DNA of 64,000 bases from Gallaecimonas xiamenensis 3-C-1 (GTDB taxonomy: Bacteria; Pseudomonadota; Gammaproteobacteria; Enterobacterales; Gallaecimonadaceae), in contig NZ_AMRI01000024.1 of NCBI RefSeq assembly GCF_000299915.1, positions 1-64,000 of the forward strand. The letters run 5' to 3'. Below, piece after piece: positions 59,786 through 64,000 of this stretch (position 1 is its first letter; each line of letters opens with the position of its first letter). The translations under genes were made by a program, and so were the position numbers. A model generated the notes under the pieces. It made no database searches, had not been told where the DNA came from, and saw only the letters and a program-made list of their open reading frames with translations.

Positions 59786-60652
59786 ATGCAAGCCGATCCG
59801 CAAACCCGTCCCCCCAAGGACGGCGCATCCAAAACCCCTTTGATCATCCTCGCGGTCATTGTCGTACTGGGCGTCCTGGCCTGGCTGTTCTGGCCCAAAG
59901 CCGAGGCTCCCCAGCAGCAACTGCCGCCTCCGGTCATGGAACAGGAAACCCAGCCGGCCGAACTGCCTCCCGAGCCAAAAGCGGTAGACAACCAGGCGCA
60001 AACCACTGAACCCCCCGTCGTGGAGGAAGAAGCAGTGGAAACCGAGGCACCAGAGCCCGCCGCCGAGCCCCTGCCAGCCCTTAACGACAGTGACAGCGCC
60101 GTGCGCGCCGACCTCCAGGCCCTGCTGCCGGCCCAAAGCCCGTTGCGTACCCAGGAGCCGGCCCTGATCAGCAAGTTCACCCAGATCCTGGCCACCGCCG
60201 TGGAAGGCTACCTGCCCCAGCGCCAAAAACTGATCGCCTCTCCCGACCAACCCTTCCTGGTGATCCGCGACGGCGACAACCTCTACCTGGACAGCGACAG
60301 CTACCAGCGCTTCAGCCCCTATGTGCAGGCCTTCGTAGCCCTGGACAACGACAGCCTGTTGGCCTTCCTGAACAAGTGGCAGCCGCTGTTCAAAGAGGCT
60401 TACGGCCAACTGGGCCTGGACGGTGACCGTTTTGACGATAACCTGGTCACCATCATCGACCTGGCCCTGGCTACACCGGAACCGGCCGAGCCCATCCGCC
60501 TCAAACAACCCAAGGTGCTTTACCAGTTTGCCGACATGCAGCTGGAACGCCTGCCGCCCATCCAGAAGATCCTGATCCGCATGGGGCCGGATAACAGAGC
60601 CAAGGTCAAAGCCAAGCTCGGCGAGCTAAAGGCGGCCCTGGCAGCGGAATAA
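59786..60652 (+). CDS. DUF3014 membrane-anchored protein
   Basis: 288 residues. A short cytoplasmic N-terminus is followed by one membrane helix (LIILAVIVVLGVLAWLFW, about 19-36). A Pro/Glu-rich linker (about 40-95) leads to a periplasmic DUF3014 domain (FLVIRDGDNLYLDSDSYQRF, DRFDDNLVTIIDLAL). Role unknown. It is cotranscribed with fpr and sirB2 as judged by spacing. Confidence 0.85.
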   Translation: MQADPQTRPPKDGASKTPLIILAVIVVLGVLAWLFWPKAEAPQQQLPPPVMEQETQPAELPPEPKAVDNQAQTTEPPVVEEEAVETEAPEPAAEPLPALNDSDSAVRADLQALLPAQSPLRTQEPALISKFTQILATAVEGYLPQRQKLIASPDQPFLVIRDGDNLYLDSDSYQRFSPYVQAFVALDNDSLLAFLNKWQPLFKEAYGQLGLDGDRFDDNLVTIIDLALATPEPAEPIRLKQPKVLYQFADMQLERLPPIQKILIRMGPDNRAKVKAKLGELKAALAAE

Positions 60653-60743
60653 CGGCGTTTGATGCCGTCGATAAAAATGTTTTGTTTTACCCACCCCAAG
60701 GCTTGGCCAATACTCCGAACCGAGAGCGCCTTGGAGGTGGGTT

Positions 60744-61097
60744 ATGCAAACGAGTTTTGTCAGTTCAAAACGCTTTTTCGACCAGAAGCACTTTCCCCAC
60801 GGTTTTGCCCGCAGCGGTGACTTTACCCGCAGCGAGGCCAACCTGTTGGAAGCCCATGGCCAGTCCCTGCAGGCCCTGGCCAGCGGCCTGCTAAGCCCGG
60901 CCACGGCCGAGGAACATCAATTCCTGGAAACCTGCCAGGGTACCCGCCAGCCGGCCAGTGCCCTGGAGAAAGTCTGGGCCAAGTACCAGCGCATCCTGGA
61001 CAACAGGAAAAGGGTGCTGACCCTCTGCGACGACTGGGCATCCTTGCGTAACGCCAAAGCCCGTTACGACGAGCCCGACGACAGCAGCGAAGACTAA
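60744..61097 (+). CDS. maoP: Macrodomain Ori protein MaoP (DUF413)
   Basis: 117 residues. SSKRFFDQKHFPHGFARSGDFT is the DUF413/YifE hallmark, and FLETCQGTRQPASALEKVWAKYQ is also conserved. In E. coli MaoP works with the maoS site to organise the Ori macrodomain. A maoS site was not found here by eye. The ATG follows GGAGGTGGGTT. A strong terminator ends the transcript. Confidence 0.92.
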   Translation: MQTSFVSSKRFFDQKHFPHGFARSGDFTRSEANLLEAHGQSLQALASGLLSPATAEEHQFLETCQGTRQPASALEKVWAKYQRILDNRKRVLTLCDDWASLRNAKARYDEPDDSSED

Positions 61098-61102
61098 GCC
61101 AC

Positions 61103-61132
61103 AAAAAAGGCAGCCAACAGGCTGCCTTTTTT
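61103..61132. terminator. Bidirectional rho-independent terminator
   Basis: Perfect 13-bp stem AAAAAAGGCAGCC (61103-61115) / GGCTGCCTTTTTT (61120-61132), loop AACA, between the convergent maoP and pepO genes. Confidence 0.95.
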
Positions 61133-61145
61133 CATGGGACTTAGA

Positions 61146-63209
61146 TCACCAGATCTTCACCCGCTCGGCCGGGGCCAGGTACAGCTTGTCGCCGGGTTTG
61201 ACGTCAAAAGCCTGGTACCAGGCGTCCAGGTTGCGCACCGTCAGGGCCCGGTACATACCGGGGGCGTGGCCGTCGGTGGCAATACGCTGGCGCAGGGCCT
61301 GGTCACGCATCTTGGTGGCCCAGGTCTGGGCGAAGGCGATAAAGAAGCGCTGATCGCCGCTCAGGCCGTCGATCACCGGGGCTTCCTTGCCGCCCAATGA
61401 GGCGCGGTAGGCGTCATAGGCAGCAGCCAGGCCGGCCACGTCGGCGATGTTCTCACCCAGGGTGAGCTGGCCGTTCACATGGAGATCGGCAAAGGGCTGG
61501 TAGCCGTCGAACTGGGCCGCCAGGGCCTCACCCTGCTTGGCAAAACGGGCAAAGTCGGCCGGAGTCCACCAGTTGCGCATGGCGCCGGTGGAATCGAAGG
61601 CAGCGCCGTTGTTGTCGAAGCTGTGACTGATCTCATGGCCGATCACAGCCCCCACGGCGCCGTAGTTGTAGGCGTCATCGGCCTCGGCGTCGAAGAAGGG
61701 CGGTTGCAGTATGCCGGCCGGGAAGTTCAGGGCGTTTTGCACCGGTAGGTTCACGGCGTTGACGATCTGGGCGTTCATCCACCACTCGCCCTTGTCCATG
61801 GCCTGGCCAATTTTGGCCAGCTGGTGGGCGGTTTCCACTTTCTCGCCGTTCACGGCATTGGCATAGGCGTTTTTGGCGTCAACGGCGTAGCTGCCGTAGT
61901 CACGCCAATGGTCAGGATAACCCACCCCCACCACCAGGGAGTCCACCTTGGCCAGGGCCTCTTTCTTGGTGGACGGCGCCATCCAGTCCAGGGCCTCTAC
62001 CCTGTCATGAAAAGCGCTGATGATCTGGCCGGTCATGGCCTTGACCTTGGCCTTGGCAGAGGCCGGGAAGTACTGGGCCACATAGGCTTCGCCGACGGCG
62101 TCACCCAGATATTGGTCAAGGGCGTCCAGGGCGCGCTTGTCGCGGCTGCGCTGCTGGGGGGTGCCGGACAGGGTGGTGCCGTAGAAGGCGAAATGGGCCT
62201 GGTCGATGGCGCTGGGCAGCACGTCGGCGTGGCTGTTGATCTGGTGGAACACCAACCAGTCTTTCCAGGCGGCCAGGGGCGCTGAGGCCACCAGGGCCGA
62301 CAGGGCCGGTATGGCGCCGGCGTGGTAGGCGGCAAAACGCTGCTGCTGGCCAAGGCCGGCGGCGGCGAAGAAAGCGCTCCAGTCTATACCCGGGGCCTTG
62401 GCGTCAAAGTCGCTGCGGCTCCAGACACCGGAGGCCTTGGCAAAGTCTTCACTGTCGGCGCGGCTGACATGAGCCTGGGCGATCTGCGTTTCCAGGGCAA
62501 AGATACGGTCGGCCCGCTCGGCGGCCTTATCGATACCGGCGGTGGTCAGCAGGGTCTCGATGTACTGGCGATACTGGCTGCGGATAGCCTGCATCTTGGG
62601 GTCGTCAGACAGGTAGTACTGGCGCTCGGGCAGGCCAAGGCCCCCTTGCAGCACGTAAGGCAGCACTTCACCCGGGGTCGCCAGGCCCTGGGTCACAAAG
62701 AGGCCGAACAGGTTCTCGGTGTGGTAATTGGTGGCGTTGAGGGGGTCCACGTCGGCCCGCAGGTTGGCGCCCAGCACCTGGGACAGTTCGGCCCTGTCGG
62801 CTATGGCCTGGTAACGGGCCAGATCGGCGGCCAGGGGGGCCATGCCGGCGGCGTCGATGGCGGCCTGGTCGGTGTAGGCCTGGTAGAAGGCGGCAATGCG
62901 CCCGTCATCGGAGCCGGCCGGGTGGCTGTCCTTGACCAGCTTGGCAACCAGGCTGGCCTTATGGCTTTCGGTGGCGTTGAAAGCTTCCAGGAAAGAACCG
63001 GTGGAAGAGCGATCGGCAGGGATCTGGGTCTGGGTCATCCAGTGGCCGTTGGCGTAGGCGTAGAAGTCGTCGCCGGGCTTGACGCTGGTGTCCATGGCGG
63101 CCAGGTCGATGCCGCCAGCCGTGGCGCTATTAGCCGTTTCGCTCTGACAGCCGGCCAGGGTGCCCAGCAGAGCTGCACCAGTGACAACAAGGGTAGCCAT
63201 TCGTTTCAT
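61146..63209 (-). CDS. pepO: M13-family metalloendopeptidase (PepO-like lipoprotein)
   Basis: 687 residues. Signal peptide and lipobox LLGTLAGCQS (Cys about 21) mark a lipoprotein. It has the M13 domains, zinc motif VIGHEISHSFDNNGA (HEISH near 524-528) and downstream NIADVAGL-type text with the third ligand Glu in GENIAD. Neprilysin-like enzymes cut oligopeptides in the periplasm. N-terminal DGRIAAFYQAYTDQ and MYRALTVRNLDAW are also family text. Confidence 0.92.
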   Translation of the reverse strand: MKRMATLVVTGAALLGTLAGCQSETANSATAGGIDLAAMDTSVKPGDDFYAYANGHWMTQTQIPADRSSTGSFLEAFNATESHKASLVAKLVKDSHPAGSDDGRIAAFYQAYTDQAAIDAAGMAPLAADLARYQAIADRAELSQVLGANLRADVDPLNATNYHTENLFGLFVTQGLATPGEVLPYVLQGGLGLPERQYYLSDDPKMQAIRSQYRQYIETLLTTAGIDKAAERADRIFALETQIAQAHVSRADSEDFAKASGVWSRSDFDAKAPGIDWSAFFAAAGLGQQQRFAAYHAGAIPALSALVASAPLAAWKDWLVFHQINSHADVLPSAIDQAHFAFYGTTLSGTPQQRSRDKRALDALDQYLGDAVGEAYVAQYFPASAKAKVKAMTGQIISAFHDRVEALDWMAPSTKKEALAKVDSLVVGVGYPDHWRDYGSYAVDAKNAYANAVNGEKVETAHQLAKIGQAMDKGEWWMNAQIVNAVNLPVQNALNFPAGILQPPFFDAEADDAYNYGAVGAVIGHEISHSFDNNGAAFDSTGAMRNWWTPADFARFAKQGEALAAQFDGYQPFADLHVNGQLTLGENIADVAGLAAAYDAYRASLGGKEAPVIDGLSGDQRFFIAFAQTWATKMRDQALRQRIATDGHAPGMYRALTVRNLDAWYQAFDVKPGDKLYLAPAERVKIW

Positions 63210-63426
63210 GATGGGGCTTACCTTCTAGTGGTGAGTGGAGTCTTGCAAACCGCCAAGCTTACCTCAACGTCAAGGCAGTGCCGCAACAAAAGTGTGATGG
63301 GATGTAACGGCAAGGCGGCCAGAAAAATCTGCAGCGGCCCATGCCAGCCCTGGTGGCACCGCGCTAGAATCGGCACTCTCGGGTGGCCCTTTGGCTGAGC
63401 CCATTTTCGTTTTGCAAGGAGGCCCC

Positions 63427-64000
63427 ATGCGCGTGGCCATACTCTCTGCCAAGGCCGAACTCCATTCCACCCAGCGGCTGGTGGCTGCCGCCAAGGACAG
63501 GGGCCTGGACCCCAAGGTACTGAGCCCCCTTGGCTGCCAACTGATCCTGGACACCCAAGAAGGCCCGGCCCTTTACTACCAGGGCCAGCGCCAACCGGCC
63601 TTTGCCGCCGTGCTGCCCCGGGTGGGTCACGAGCTGACCCTGCTGGGGGCCATGGTGCTGCGCCACCTGCAAACCCAGGGCAGTTACAGCCCCACCGGCG
63701 CCAGTGCCCTGCTCAGCGCCCGCGACAAGTTCCACGCCCTGCAACTGCTGCTGGCCCAGGGGCTACCCATGCCCGCCACCGCCTTTGGCAGCGATCCCGA
63801 ACAGATCCCGCTGCTGATGGCACAGGTGGGGGGGGCGCCCCTGGTGATCAAGGTGCTGGAAGGCTCCCAAGGCATAGGGGTCAGCCTGGCCGACAGCCCC
63901 CAGGCCGCCCGCAGCACCCTGGAGGCCTTCCTGGGGGCCAAGGTCAATGTGCTGGTACAGGAGTTCATCGGCGAGTGCGCCGGCCAGGACCTGCGGCTGC
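63427..64000 (+). CDS. rimK: RimK-like ATP-grasp ligase, partial at window end
   Basis: Reading frame from ATG 63427 (AAGGAGG upstream) remains open to the last base, so the 3' end lies outside the window. The visible 191 residues have the RimK N-terminal domain (MRVAILSAKAELHSTQRLV) and ATP-grasp start: SARDKFHALQLLLAQGLPMP, PLVIKVLEGSQGIGVSLAD and NVLVQEFIGECAGQDLRL. RimK adds glutamate residues to ribosomal protein S6; close relatives act on other peptides or cofactors. Confidence 0.88.
   Translation, partial: MRVAILSAKAELHSTQRLVAAAKDRGLDPKVLSPLGCQLILDTQEGPALYYQGQRQPAFAAVLPRVGHELTLLGAMVLRHLQTQGSYSPTGASALLSARDKFHALQLLLAQGLPMPATAFGSDPEQIPLLMAQVGGAPLVIKVLEGSQGIGVSLADSPQAARSTLEAFLGAKVNVLVQEFIGECAGQDLRL

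Noticed and set aside
1-64000. tRNA, rRNA or origin of replication
   Set aside because: No cloverleaf, rRNA text or DnaA-box cluster was recognised by eye. MaoP alone does not place the origin here.

Overview
The window looks like a piece of gammaproteobacterial chromosome. Many core genes read closest to enteric or marine gammaproteobacterial proteins (RluF, Fpr, EmrD, QmcA/YbbJ, MaoP, GstA, YjgN, PepO). Base composition and the mix of families suggest a high-GC marine relative such as Gallaecimonas, but that genus is an inference. No tRNA, rRNA, CRISPR array or integrase gene was found.

Region 1 (1 to about 13.4 kb) is an AT-rich accessory region. Short unrelated genes all point the same way and are separated by imperfect palindromes ending in GTTRRRY-type heptamers. 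This is the layout of a sedentary (chromosomal) integron cassette array. Cargo includes a YkgJ-like Cys-cluster protein, a SUKH/SMI1-KNR4 protein, two broken GNAT acetyltransferases, a hotdog thioesterase and several unknown proteins. Two core genes (a periplasmic 2H phosphoesterase and rluF) lie inside it. They are followed by a graveyard (3.4-6.2 kb) with a decayed RAYT transposase and a decayed serine hydrolase.

Region 2 (13.4-17.1 kb) holds small accessory genes: a YwqK-type protein, a 4-OT tautomerase, a zinc ribbon protein and an ADP-ribosylglycohydrolase interrupted by one stop codon.

Region 3 (17.25-30.76 kb) is the most interesting part. It is a tight six-gene operon encoding two tandem giant DUF4132 proteins, a MoxR-type AAA+ ATPase, a DUF5682 protein, a VWA protein and a SWIM zinc-finger protein. 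The last four junctions overlap or nearly touch, and a hairpin closes the unit. The gene content matches the E. coli yehI-yehL-yehM-yehP-yehQ cluster, which has no established function. Here the DUF4132 gene is duplicated. The combination suggests an ATP-driven chaperone/remodelling machine with a metal-dependent adaptor and a nucleic-acid- or protein-binding finger, possibly in stress response or conflict.

Region 4 (30.8-64 kb) is ordinary high-GC chromosome. It carries LysR/TetR/HxlR regulators with visible operator palindromes, a CPBP protease, an FKBP, a YgeA-like racemase, a secreted CD39-type nucleotidase, qmcA-nfeD and a secreted DJ-1/PfpI protein. It also has gstA, a short GlpD-like oxidase, a CPA1 antiporter with a long structured leader, an M48 protease with yjgN, and two TPR signalling-like paralogues. 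The remainder is emrD, an RsmB-like methyltransferase, a DUF4382 lipoprotein, an acyltransferase, sirB2-fpr-DUF3014-maoP, pepO and the start of a rimK-like gene that runs off the window.
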